64,000 bases of DNA, from assembly GCA_963931165.1 (NCBI GenBank), contig OZ006985.1, positions 1,674,001-1,738,000 on the forward strand, read 5' to 3'. The stretch comes from Ornithoclostridium sp944380285 (GTDB lineage: Bacteria; Bacillota; Clostridia; Christensenellales; UBA3700). The notes under the pieces were generated by a model, which saw only the letters and a program-made list of their open reading frames with translations, did not search any database and was not told where the DNA came from. Both the position numbers and the translations under genes were made by a program. This document shows positions 50,487-59,567 of the stretch, one piece after another. Each line of letters begins with the position of its first letter. Within the stretch, counting starts at the first letter, position 1.

Positions 50487-51204
50487 GGCTCAGGAAATAC
50501 TCCTCGAAATCGAAATCGGGATTTTTTGCGGCGATCTCGCGCACGTTGAGCGAGGACACTTGTTTGCCCTTGCGTATCAGCACGACGCGGTCGCAAAGTT
50601 TTGCGACGGTGTCGAGCGCGTGGGACGAGAACAAGATGCCGTTGCCCTCTTTTGCGTATTGCACCATAAAGTCCTTGACCGCCTTCATCGTGCGCGGATC
50701 AAGCCCGGTCATGGGCTCGTCGAGCACCCACAATTTGGGACGATGGATCAGCGAGCCCATCATGCAGATCTTTTGGCGCATGCCGTGCGAATAGGACGCG
50801 ATGAGGTTTTGGACGCTGTCGCCCAGCGCGAACACCTCTTCGAGCTCTTTCATCCTGGCAGTGCGCACGTCGACGGGCACCTTGTAGATGTCCGCCATAA
50901 AGTCGAGATATTGCACGCCGGTCATCTTGACAAAGACGGCGTGGTCGTCGGTGACGAAGCCCATATTCGCCTTTGCCTTGACGGGTTCGCGGACGATATC
51001 GCGGCCGCAAATGGACACGCTGCCCTTGTCGAACGGGATCATCCCCTCGAGGCATCGCAGCGTCGTGCTCTTGCCGGCGCCGTTGTGCCCGAGCAAGCCG
51101 ACGATCTCGCCCTCTCCCACCGAAAAGGACACGTCCTCGACCGCCCACGGGGCGTGCTTGCCGTATCGCTTGAACAGTCCCTCGACCTTTACGACCTCAC
51201 TCAT
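50473..51204 (-). CDS. ABC transporter ATP-binding protein
   Basis: 243 residues. Walker A GHNGAGKST near residue 39, signature segment YSHGMRQK (a non-canonical form of LSGGQ common in ABC-2 exporters), Walker B LWVLDEPMTGLD and the switch His in LFSSHALD. The ATG at 51204 overlaps the stop of the upstream giant lipoprotein gene (ATGA) and has GGAGGAG inside that gene. Energises the permease encoded next. Confidence 0.93.
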   Translation of the reverse strand: MSEVVKVEGLFKRYGKHAPWAVEDVSFSVGEGEIVGLLGHNGAGKSTTLRCLEGMIPFDKGSVSICGRDIVREPVKAKANMGFVTDDHAVFVKMTGVQYLDFMADIYKVPVDVRTARMKELEEVFALGDSVQNLIASYSHGMRQKICMMGSLIHRPKLWVLDEPMTGLDPRTMKAVKDFMVQYAKEGNGILFSSHALDTVAKLCDRVVLIRKGKQVSSLNVREIAAKNPDFDFEEYFLSHESD

Positions 51205-54200
51205 GCCCAAACTCCTCCGGTGCAGGTGTAGGTCTTGCCGGCGGTCACGTCTTTTGTGACATAGCTGCCGTCGGCTTGCAGATCGGCGAGTTTTGCGGTC
51301 AAAGTCGCTGTGAACGTGCCGTTTGCTCCGCCGGCGGAATTGTCCTCTTGTATGCTGCCGCTCAGCGAAGCGCCGCCGTCAACGACGAGTTTGCCTCCGT
51401 CCAAGCCGTACACGCCTGCCGCCAAAATGCCGCCGGACGCCACGTTGACCGTACCGCCGACATTGAGTTTTGCCGGGGTGGTGTCCGTATAGTCTGGCTC
51501 GACGGACGACAGCCTGTGCGTGGATTTATATGCCGAAGTATGCGGATATCCGCGGCCGAGTTTGCCGTCCTGCCACTTTGTCAATCCGTCCGAATAGGTC
51601 GCGCAGCCCTCGCCGTATCCGTACAACGCGCCTTGAATATCGAGCTTCGCGCCTTGTTCGACGTTGACCTGTGCTCCCGGCAAAAGTTTGATCTGAACAT
51701 CGCTCGGGACGGTCGTTGTGCCGCTCTTTACGGACATTCTGAAGTTGCCGGGGATGGGGATCTGAACGCCTGCTGTACTGATAGAATAATCCCAGAAAAT
51801 AAGGATTTTACCCAGATCTATTTCCAAATTATTGAAGCGGGAATCCCCATACATATCAAAGTACACATTCCCATGAACTTCATCGAATCGTTTGACCAAC
51901 TCGCCGCCTTCGGACAACTGAATGAATGCATTGGCGTCGTTGGACAAAAACAACGCATCTGTCGCAACGGTTACTCTCATTGCGGTTATACTTGCTTTTG
52001 CGTAATACTTCGCCCCGTACTCAAAAGTTGTATCAATGATAAGGCTGTTGAGCGTATATTGATTGAGTGGGAAGGTATCATCTTTTATTCCCAAAGAAAT
52101 TGTACCTCCTTTCCATCCATACATATTGAACAGCTCATAGACAACCGCGCCGCTCTTTGCCGTCATCGAACCTTCGCCAAAAATAAATCCGATGGCATAT
52201 ACTTCCGACCCACTGTACAGTGTTATGGTCGCATTCTCTTGTGTTTCAATGTCTCCGTGTGCTGCAACACCTGAAGTCTTTTGCCCGGTCGCTGTTCTCT
52301 GCCCTGCTGCCATTAATTTACCATAAACCTGCAAATTGACATTTGGGGATACAATCAAAGTGACGAAGGCATCCTTGCTTGTAGATGTGTCGCTTGTCAA
52401 CATTTCTCCCTTATTGTCAACATCCGTCGAATAAGTTCCGTCATACGGCACAAGCAATGTCACGCCGCTCTTGACGGTGTAATATCCGTCGTCGTTGTAC
52501 GCAAGCTCCTTGACGGAAGCGTCGGCAAAAGCGGTGTCGTACTTGACGATGACCGTGCCGCTCGACGCGTTTTTGAGCGCGTCCTCGATCGTATAAAGCG
52601 TATCGCCTATGCCGACCGACTTGACTTTGAGATAGGCGGTGAAGGTCTCGGCTCCGCCCTCAAAGACGGGCTCGTAATAATCGAGGCTTTCCGCCACGGC
52701 TTCGTCCATTGTGAAATCTACCTTATAGGTGCCGCCCACCGTGTTGACATTTACGCCTTCGGCGTCGTTCGCGTCGAGATAGTTGACCGCCTTGGCGGTG
52801 ACCAAGCCGTCGGGGAGAGATGGCGAATTGTCGCTCTCGCCTTTCACGGATATGCCTTCCAAGAAGTCGGGCAAAGCGGCGTCGATGTCGATTTCAAAAC
52901 CGTTTGCAGGCTTTATGGTCAGCTTCTCCTTGCGCGCGGTGAAGTCGACGGTGGTTTCAAACTTGTTGTAATACTCCTTGTTCGGGCAATAGATGATCTC
53001 CACGCCCTTGTTTTCGCCTAAGGAATAATCCTCATCCGGGTGGACCCATGCATAGCCGCTGTTCAACTCTATGTCGTTGAGCGTCTTGTTTGCGCCGACG
53101 ATGATGTTTTCTCTGTCGACAATGGCGTCGTATTCCGGCAGATCGTCCTCTGTCAGCGTCGCCTTGATCGTGTCGACGGTGACGGTATATTCCGCGCCGA
53201 GCCAATTGTCGCCTTCGGGCACATACACTTCGAACGAGAACGTGCTGTCCGCGGTGTTGACCTTTGTCGACTGCCCTTCCTTGAGCGAAATCGTGCCGAA
53301 CTTCGCGGTCAAATTGTTTTCCCAATCGACATTTTCGCCATAGGCGTATTCGCGCCACTCGCCCTTTGCGGTGATCTCGTTTTGCGCCTTGGTGATGTCT
53401 GCGGTATAGCTGCCGCTGTAATCGCTGTGGTTTTTCGCCGAGATCTTGAAATACACCGTATACTCCCCGACATTCGTCGCGGTCGGGATGCTTTCGCTCA
53501 TATCGTCCTCGGACAAGCCGTAGACGATTTTGAAGGCTTCGAGTTCTTCGGAGTTGGCGACCTCTATGCCCTTGCCGAGAGGCTGCGCCTCACCTGTGTA
53601 CTCGGCAGAATAACCGTCGATCTGTCCGATCTCGAAGCCGATCGCATCGACTTTGACCTCGACGACGGTCGCAAATTCAAAGTTCTCGGTCATATCGGCT
53701 TCGCCCTTGAACACACGCGGAGCGACCGTCCAAGAGAACTTGCCCTCTTGCTCGACGTCGTCCGAGCGATAGGTGCCCACGTCGCTCGCCTCCATTGCCA
53801 ATGTACCCTCGAAGGTGTGTCCGTTCGGCAAAGTCGGAGCGAAGTCGGACTTGCTCCATGCCGTGCCGGCATTGACAGTGGCGGACGCCTCGATCTCGAC
53901 CTTGTATTTTGTGACCTCGAAGTTGTCCTCTTTGTAGGTGATATCGTAATTTTGCGCGGAGTAGCCGCTCACACTCACGGTGTAGCTCCCGACGACGGGC
54001 ATGGCTTCGTCGAACTCTTCGCCGTCTGCACGCGCTATCGTGAATTTCGCCGAACCTTCGAGCACTTCTTGATCTTCGTCGAAAACAAAACCGGAATAGT
54101 TTGTCCCGAAAGACGGCTTTGCACCGTAGGTATAGCTGTCTGCGGAGCTGACCGCCGTGATCGTCAACGGCGCCTTGATCACTTCAAAGCCCGTCGACGC

Positions 54201-55691
54201 TTCGGCGATCGAATAGTTTTTCGCAAAGTAGCCTCTCGCGGTGACCGTGTACTCGCCCACTGCGAGCCTTTGCGCGGTATATTCGCCGTCCGCGTTCGAG
54301 TAGACAAACTCGCCCTTGGTGACGACATCTTCGCCGTCGCCTTCGACAAAGCCGTCGAACGCGACCACGGCATCGGGCTCTTGCCCATAGACGACGCCTT
54401 CCTTGCCGTCAGTGACGGAGACGGTCATTGTCAACGCCTTTTGCTCGACCGTAAACTCCGCGCCCGTGACCTGCGCGTCGTAGTTGTTCAAACCGCTCAC
54501 ATCGGCGGTGAAAGTATATTCGCCGACTTCAAGCTTGTCTTGCGCTCCGTCGACATATGCGGAGATGACGCGCTCGTCGCCGCCTACCCAGCCTGTCGCG
54601 GTGACCGTCGCGGTCGGAAGCGCTTCGCCGTAGACGACCTCGCTCTTGTCCAAGGTCACGACGACCTCGAGCGGCGCCTTGGCGACGTTCGCGATCGCAG
54701 TCAACGTCTTTTCGCCCTCGATCGTGCCGCCTTCATATGCGTAGGTCGCGCTTACGACGACCTCCAGCGCGGTTTGACCTGCGCTGACGGGGACAAAGTC
54801 GACGTCCTCGGTGCCGTCCGCCCAAGCGTACGAGAAGGTCATCCCGTCGATCTCGGGCAGATCCATCGATATGCCGCCGCCGTAGACGACGCTTGCGACG
54901 TCCGTCTCGTCGATCGCGACACCCGTCCAATCGATCTCAAACTTTGCGACCGCGGTCACATCCTTTGCCGGCATCGTCGCGCCGTCTTGGAGCGGTTCGC
55001 CGTCGACAGTCCAGCAAACAAAGCTCAACCCCTCGGGCGCGGTCGGCGCGTCCAAGACAATCTCGTCGCCGTAATTGACCGACTGCTCGGCGCTGTCGCC
55101 CGGCACGCTCGCGGTCAATTTGTAAGAATTGACGGTATAGAGCGCGGTGATCTGCGTGCGCCCCTTGACCTCGTCAAAGTCGCCGTTCCAGCCGGCGAAG
55201 GTGTAGCCCTCGTGGACGGGAGCGGTCGGGGCGGTCGCCGCGCCGCCGTATTCCACGCTTACCTCGTCGATGGTCTCGCCCGTCAAGCCGTCCTTGAAAG
55301 TGACGGTATAGCCGGGCTTTTGGTCGTCGTCGGGAGTTTCCTCGTCGCCGGGCGTCTCCTCTCCGCCCGGGGTCTCGCCCGAGCCTTCGACTGCCTTGAA
55401 CACGGCATACAAAGTGACGTCGCCCGTGACCGTGACGGACGTCGGGTCGACGACTTCGCCGCCGTCGGTCAAGCTCCAACCGACGAACTCAAATTGTTTT
55501 CCGTCTTGGGAAGTTTTGACGGGCGTCTCTTCGGGCGGCACGATCGCCGCGCCGAATTTGGCTTCCGTCTCAAAAAAAGTCTCTCCTTCGCTGACGAAGA
55601 CCACGTCGTACGACCCTTCGGTCGTAATGCATCCTGCGAATATGCACGCTGTCAGCGCGCACACGACAAGTGCGACAAAAAGTTTTTTCAT
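51201..55691 (-). CDS. Giant surface lipoprotein with InlB-type and MBG repeats
   Basis: 1496 residues. Lipoprotein signal with lipobox IFAGC (Cys 21). Residues about 28-100 and 130-190 are InlB/Flg_new-type repeats (YTFAGWNGDF, FEFVGWSLTDGG), with a Gly/Glu/Pro linker (about 102-128). From about 260 to 720 come MBG-type domains with the recurring pattern VVYGEALPTATVTATGW / VGEYTFTADVSG. Another 350 residues of similar Ig-like folds follow, then an N- and G-rich beta-helix-like region (about 1060-1480). No LPXTG or SLH anchor. GGAGG precedes the ATG. First gene of a four-gene coupled operon. Confidence 0.8.
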   Translation of the reverse strand: MKKLFVALVVCALTACIFAGCITTEGSYDVVFVSEGETFFETEAKFGAAIVPPEETPVKTSQDGKQFEFVGWSLTDGGEVVDPTSVTVTGDVTLYAVFKAVEGSGETPGGEETPGDEETPDDDQKPGYTVTFKDGLTGETIDEVSVEYGGAATAPTAPVHEGYTFAGWNGDFDEVKGRTQITALYTVNSYKLTASVPGDSAEQSVNYGDEIVLDAPTAPEGLSFVCWTVDGEPLQDGATMPAKDVTAVAKFEIDWTGVAIDETDVASVVYGGGISMDLPEIDGMTFSYAWADGTEDVDFVPVSAGQTALEVVVSATYAYEGGTIEGEKTLTAIANVAKAPLEVVVTLDKSEVVYGEALPTATVTATGWVGGDERVISAYVDGAQDKLEVGEYTFTADVSGLNNYDAQVTGAEFTVEQKALTMTVSVTDGKEGVVYGQEPDAVVAFDGFVEGDGEDVVTKGEFVYSNADGEYTAQRLAVGEYTVTARGYFAKNYSIAEASTGFEVIKAPLTITAVSSADSYTYGAKPSFGTNYSGFVFDEDQEVLEGSAKFTIARADGEEFDEAMPVVGSYTVSVSGYSAQNYDITYKEDNFEVTKYKVEIEASATVNAGTAWSKSDFAPTLPNGHTFEGTLAMEASDVGTYRSDDVEQEGKFSWTVAPRVFKGEADMTENFEFATVVEVKVDAIGFEIGQIDGYSAEYTGEAQPLGKGIEVANSEELEAFKIVYGLSEDDMSESIPTATNVGEYTVYFKISAKNHSDYSGSYTADITKAQNEITAKGEWREYAYGENVDWENNLTAKFGTISLKEGQSTKVNTADSTFSFEVYVPEGDNWLGAEYTVTVDTIKATLTEDDLPEYDAIVDRENIIVGANKTLNDIELNSGYAWVHPDEDYSLGENKGVEIIYCPNKEYYNKFETTVDFTARKEKLTIKPANGFEIDIDAALPDFLEGISVKGESDNSPSLPDGLVTAKAVNYLDANDAEGVNVNTVGGTYKVDFTMDEAVAESLDYYEPVFEGGAETFTAYLKVKSVGIGDTLYTIEDALKNASSGTVIVKYDTAFADASVKELAYNDDGYYTVKSGVTLLVPYDGTYSTDVDNKGEMLTSDTSTSKDAFVTLIVSPNVNLQVYGKLMAAGQRTATGQKTSGVAAHGDIETQENATITLYSGSEVYAIGFIFGEGSMTAKSGAVVYELFNMYGWKGGTISLGIKDDTFPLNQYTLNSLIIDTTFEYGAKYYAKASITAMRVTVATDALFLSNDANAFIQLSEGGELVKRFDEVHGNVYFDMYGDSRFNNLEIDLGKILIFWDYSISTAGVQIPIPGNFRMSVKSGTTTVPSDVQIKLLPGAQVNVEQGAKLDIQGALYGYGEGCATYSDGLTKWQDGKLGRGYPHTSAYKSTHRLSSVEPDYTDTTPAKLNVGGTVNVASGGILAAGVYGLDGGKLVVDGGASLSGSIQEDNSAGGANGTFTATLTAKLADLQADGSYVTKDVTAGKTYTCTGGVWA

Positions 55692-55846
55692 TGATCAGAT
55701 CCTCCTTCCGACAGCCGCTCGGCTTCCTCTCTTTCATACCCTTGCGCCATCTGTAGATTGGTACGATCCCGTACGCCCCCTTGCGGCACTTTCCATACAT
55801 ACGCTCCGCCCTCGCGGAGTTGAACCATAGGTTCTATTCTAAATAC
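55692..55846 (-). promoter_or_regulatory. Structured leader of the surface-protein operon
   Basis: About 155 nt of untranslated leader with at least two hairpins on the minus strand (CTCCGC-GAGG-GCGGAG and GTACGG-GAT-CGTAC). No known riboswitch class was recognised. Confidence 0.4.
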
Positions 55847-55852
55847 GCGTAT

Positions 55853-55881
55853 AATATATCATCTCATCGGTTATATGTAAA
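55853..55881 (-). promoter_or_regulatory. Promoter of the surface-protein operon
   Basis: Minus strand TTTACA, 17-nt spacer, TATATT. Confidence 0.65.
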
Positions 55882-55906
55882 GCGAAAAAAGGGACATTGT
55901 GTCATT

Positions 55907-55924
55907 TTGTGAAATATTTCACAA
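55907..55924. promoter_or_regulatory. Perfect 18-bp palindrome, Rex-like or CRP/FNR-like site
   Basis: TTGTGAAATATTTCACAA. It matches the Rex operator pattern (TTGTGAA-N4-TTCACAA) and also TGTGA-N6-TCACA of CRP-type proteins. Its centre is about 70 bases upstream of the predicted start of the surface operon. Bases 55925-56225 show only A+T-rich sequence and T/A runs, no gene. Confidence 0.65.
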
Positions 55925-56225
55925 CATTTTACGGTTTTGTAGCGCTTAACCGCAAAATTTACGATGATCCCTCGTAAATTTCACCGCCGTTTGCTCAAAA
56001 TCTCACCAAAAAACCTGTCAAGCGTCGTGTGCAAAATTTTTTTAACAAAAAAATTACTCTCCCTCCCCCCTCAAATTCTGTCAAGAGTTTGAGCGCATAT
56101 TTTTTGCGATTTTATCAAACCTACGCAAAACGCGAAGCCTCTTAGAACATAAAGCCGCCCGGCAATGCCGCGCAATCTGGCAAGAGATCGCACGCTTTCA
56201 CTCCTTCTTTCTTTCCCGGGCTGTC

Positions 56226-56254
56226 TTGACCGCAGCGCACGCATATGGTATAAT
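56226..56254 (+). promoter_or_regulatory. Promoter of the GH39-like gene
   Basis: TTGACC, 17-nt spacer, TATAAT; predicted leader of about 11 nt beginning at the GAGGAG ribosome site. Confidence 0.8.
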
Positions 56255-56271
56255 TACAGAGAGGAGAAGCC

Positions 56272-58044
56272 ATGAACGACTCGGCAAAAAAGACAATAGC
56301 CGCATTGACTGCGGCAGTGGTCGTTTTGACAGTTCTGTTGGGCGGCGCGACAGCCGCTGCGGTGATCTTTGCCGTTCAGCGAAATGACGCTACGGCTTGG
56401 TTTTATGTCGACGGCGAGCTTTACCGCACCGTGACCGCAAAGGACGGCAAGGTCGACTGTCCGGACGTACCCGCAGTCTCCGACACCGTCTTTGACGGTT
56501 GGTATGCAGATGCGTATCATTCGGGCAGCCGAGTCTCTTTTCCGGCAGATATAGACGGCGACACGGCGTTTTTCGCACGGCGCATTTCGGCTCCCGGTAC
56601 GCATCCCGACTACTCTGCCGCGTCGCTCGCGATCGACGGCGGTACGGTCGTAAGCGACAGGATCAAACCTCTCCACGGCGTCAACAACGGTCCGGTAAGC
56701 GGCTTTGGCATCTTTGACGAGCCGTACGCGGACGCGTCCGACTATTTTGCGCAAATGGGTGTGCCTTTCGTCCGTCTGCACGACACGGAATTCCCGTTCG
56801 GCAGAGACGAATACGTAGACATACATTGCGTCTTTCCGCTCTTTTGCGCCGATGCCGCCGATGCGTCCAACTACGATTTTGCCGCGACCGACGAATATGT
56901 GCGCGCGATACAGTCTGCCGTTCCCGACGCCGAGATCATATATCGATTGGGCGAAAGCATCGACCACACCGGCGACGGAGGCCACGCCGTGATGCCCGAC
57001 GACTTCGATCAATGGGCAAAAATCTGCGTTGAGGTCGTACGCCATTATCTGACTCAATTCGGTATACGCTATTACGAGATCTGGAACGAACCCGACCAGC
57101 CGTCGATGTGGGACGGGACGATTGAGCAGTATTACGAGCTTTACCGCGTCACTTCGCAGGCTCTGCGCGCCGAGTTCGGCGACGCGATAGAGATCGGCGG
57201 ACCGGCGCTTGCAACAAGCACGGTCCAGACGATCGAACGCTTTTTGGACGCGGTCGACGGCTGCCCTCTCGACTTTTTGTCGTTACACGCCTACCGCGGC
57301 GACCCATCGCAGTTCGCTTCGGCGCAATATGCCGAATTCAAAGATATGCTTTCCTCTCGCGGCTATGCCGACGCGATGCTGATCCTCGACGAGTGGAACT
57401 TCGTATCGGGTTGGGACGACGCGTCGTTGAGTGAAAGCTATGATCTGATCTGCTCGGACAAGTCGGGCGCGTTCATCGCCGCCTCTCTGATCGCGCTTCA
57501 AAATTCCGCAATCGACGCGGCTGCATATTACGACGCGCAGATGACCGGTATGTGGTGCGGACTCTATTACAAACCCTATTTCGACATAGGCAACGAACGG
57601 CTCGCCGAACTGCTCGCGGCTTATGCCGACGGCGGCGCGGACGCGCTCAACTCTTTGATGCGCGAATTGCTCGCGCCGTACGAGGACCTGCCTCTCGCCC
57701 CTCTGTCGGGAATGTATGCAATGAGCGCGTACGACAGGCTCTATTCGATGACATCGCCTATGCAGCTTGAGGTGACGACGTCAGGAAGCGGACTTTGGGC
57801 GCTCGCGGTCACCGATGTCGCCGACGGAACGACCGGGCTTTTGGTGGCAAACTGTTCCGATGTCGGCAAAGCCGTCGTGACGCATATAAAAGGCGCCGAC
57901 ATTGACGACGGGACCGTCGTCGCCGGCACGGTATGGGAGTGTTCCGCCGACGGCGCAACGATCGCGACGACCGTGACGGACGGCGCCGCCGTGTTCGACC
58001 TTGCGCCGTACTCCTTCGCATACTTCGAAGTCACGGGCGTTTGA
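56272..58044 (+). CDS. Membrane-anchored GH39-like glycoside hydrolase
   Basis: 590 residues. An uncleaved N-terminal helix (about 8-36) anchors it outside the cell, followed by an InlB/Flg_new-type repeat (40-95, ending VFDGWYAD...FFARR). A TIM barrel of the GH39/clan A type spans about 110-480: acid/base E273 in YYEIWNEPDQP and nucleophile E374 in LILDEWNF, with FVRLHDTEF and DFLSLHAY strands. A C-terminal beta domain ends the protein. Clan A enzymes of this shape act on xylosides, galactosides or mycosaminoglycan-like chains; specificity cannot be told. Short leader, own promoter. Confidence 0.82.
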   Translation: MNDSAKKTIAALTAAVVVLTVLLGGATAAAVIFAVQRNDATAWFYVDGELYRTVTAKDGKVDCPDVPAVSDTVFDGWYADAYHSGSRVSFPADIDGDTAFFARRISAPGTHPDYSAASLAIDGGTVVSDRIKPLHGVNNGPVSGFGIFDEPYADASDYFAQMGVPFVRLHDTEFPFGRDEYVDIHCVFPLFCADAADASNYDFAATDEYVRAIQSAVPDAEIIYRLGESIDHTGDGGHAVMPDDFDQWAKICVEVVRHYLTQFGIRYYEIWNEPDQPSMWDGTIEQYYELYRVTSQALRAEFGDAIEIGGPALATSTVQTIERFLDAVDGCPLDFLSLHAYRGDPSQFASAQYAEFKDMLSSRGYADAMLILDEWNFVSGWDDASLSESYDLICSDKSGAFIAASLIALQNSAIDAAAYYDAQMTGMWCGLYYKPYFDIGNERLAELLAAYADGGADALNSLMRELLAPYEDLPLAPLSGMYAMSAYDRLYSMTSPMQLEVTTSGSGLWALAVTDVADGTTGLLVANCSDVGKAVVTHIKGADIDDGTVVAGTVWECSADGATIATTVTDGAAVFDLAPYSFAYFEVTGV

Positions 58045-58214
58045 CCGTCTCCGCTCACGCAAAATTTTTTTGCATAATTTTCTTTGCGTTTGCTTTTTCT
58101 CTCAAAAGCCGTCAAGCGTGCGGATCCGAAAATTTTATCATCGAGATCGCTTTCTCTTTTCCCTCGAAACGCCGTCAAGAATCGGTGCGCAAAATTTTGT
58201 ATACAAAACATCGA

Positions 58215-58273
58215 ATCCGCCGCCGAACCGTATGAAATAGAAAATCATCGGATCCGCCGCCGAACCGTATGAA
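58215..58273. repeat. 22-bp direct repeat
   Basis: A word containing ATCCGCCGCCGAACCGTATG occurs at 58215-58236 and 58252-58273. It lies in the 368-base noncoding gap between convergent genes. The region 58045-58214 has two copies of AAAATTTT-containing sequence and no gene. Confidence 0.7.
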
Positions 58274-58380
58274 CTCAAAAATGAAAAGTAAAAACCGCGC
58301 TCCTTTTCTTGGGCGCTCGGTGAAGATGCATCCGCGCGGCGGTTTGCGATCGGCGCCGCGCGGCGGTCGGAAGACGCTGA

Positions 58381-58407
58381 GGCTTCGGCGCGGATAGCGC
58401 CGAAGCC
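58381..58407. terminator. Strong hairpin after the ferredoxin-reductase-like gene
   Basis: GGCTTCGGCGC, GGATA, GCGCCGAAGCC: 11-bp perfect stem next to the minus-strand stop; T run absent, so terminator function is probable rather than certain. Confidence 0.55.
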
Positions 58408-58412
58408 TATTC

Positions 58413-59564
58413 TCAACCTCTCGGCACCTCGATCTCCATATCGGAATCGGGATAGGTGCAGCACGGATGGACAAAGCCGAACTTGACGTCGGCAAGACGG
58501 CGTTTGTCCGCCCCGGCGATCGAGAATTTGCCCTCGATCAGTCTGCTGTGGCAGAAGCCGCAGCCGCCTGCCCGGCACTTGGACGGAACTTGCAGCCCTG
58601 CCCTCTCCATCGCGACAAGCAATGTCTCGCGCGCGTCCGCCTTGATGTCGAACGCCTCGTCGCGGATGTGCACTCTCAGTTTGAACTCTTGCGGCTTGAC
58701 GTCGCGCGTCGACACGCAATTCGCCTCTTTGCGCACGCGCCTTGCGCCGGACACTCCGATCTTGGCAAGTTCCTTGTCGGCAAAGTCGTACATCACCTGC
58801 GGACCGCACATCATCACGGTGAAGTCTCCCTGCGCGTACTTTGAGATCAGCTCCGCGGTGATAAAGCCGTATTCGAAGCCGTCCTTCTTCTCGTCGCTCA
58901 GCACATAGACGACCTTGAACTTGTCGCCGCAAAGGGCGTCCAGCCTGTCTTTGAAAGCAAGGTCTTTGACCGTCTTTGCGCCGTAAAGCAACGTAAGCTC
59001 AAAGTCTTCGCTGCCCTCGGCGATCGCCTGCGCCATCGAGAAAAACGGGGTGATGCCGCTGCCTCCCGCAATGCCCAGAACGCGGTGGCTGTCGCGCACG
59101 CCGTCATGGAAAAAGTCTCCCGACGGGTCGCCCATTTCGAACTCGTCGCCCAAAGCGGCGTTGTCGCACATCCATTCGCTGAAAAATCCTGCCCTCTTGA
59201 TCGTGACCGCGACCTTGTTGCCGCGCAAAGCGTCAAAAGGCGACGACGAGATCGCGTACGGTCTGCTGACAACGCTGCCCCCTATCCTCGCGCGCAACGA
59301 CACATATTGCCCTGCGCGGAACATAGACGGCGCGAACGTCTCGAACACAAAGGTCTTGATGTCGTGCGTCTCGTCGCGGATCTCGGCGAGCTTGACCTTG
59401 CGCGTGCCGGGATGCAGTATCTTTGCCGTCTCGTTGACTCTGAAAGTCTTGGGCAGCGGCTCGGCGGAGCCTTCGGCGAGCATCTTTTCGCGCGTCGGAA
59501 CCATTTTCTTGAACCTGAGAAGGTCCATAAAACCGAAAATTTGTCTCTTGAACTTGTATGCCAT
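58413..59564 (-). CDS. FAD-dependent ferredoxin-reductase-like protein with C-terminal 2Fe-2S domain
   Basis: 383 residues. FAD-binding segment RPYAISSSP, NAD(P)-binding GIAGGSGITPFFSMA, and MMCGPQVMY at the nucleotide site identify a ferredoxin-NADP reductase module (about 50-275). Residues about 290-383 are a plant-type ferredoxin: CRAGGCGFC (Cx4Cx2C) and a fourth Cys in HPCC. The layout resembles phenol-hydroxylase/VanB-type reductases and would pass electrons from NAD(P)H to a partner. The partner is probably the FAD oxidoreductase ending 3 bases upstream. AAGGAGGG precedes the ATG. Confidence 0.87.
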   Translation of the reverse strand: MAYKFKRQIFGFMDLLRFKKMVPTREKMLAEGSAEPLPKTFRVNETAKILHPGTRKVKLAEIRDETHDIKTFVFETFAPSMFRAGQYVSLRARIGGSVVSRPYAISSSPFDALRGNKVAVTIKRAGFFSEWMCDNAALGDEFEMGDPSGDFFHDGVRDSHRVLGIAGGSGITPFFSMAQAIAEGSEDFELTLLYGAKTVKDLAFKDRLDALCGDKFKVVYVLSDEKKDGFEYGFITAELISKYAQGDFTVMMCGPQVMYDFADKELAKIGVSGARRVRKEANCVSTRDVKPQEFKLRVHIRDEAFDIKADARETLLVAMERAGLQVPSKCRAGGCGFCHSRLIEGKFSIAGADKRRLADVKFGFVHPCCTYPDSDMEIEVPRG

Positions 59565-59567
59565 CTC

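Noticed and set aside
55692..55846. Cyclic-di-GMP riboswitch in the surface-operon leader
   Set aside because: Hairpins are present, but the conserved GEMM core sequences are not.
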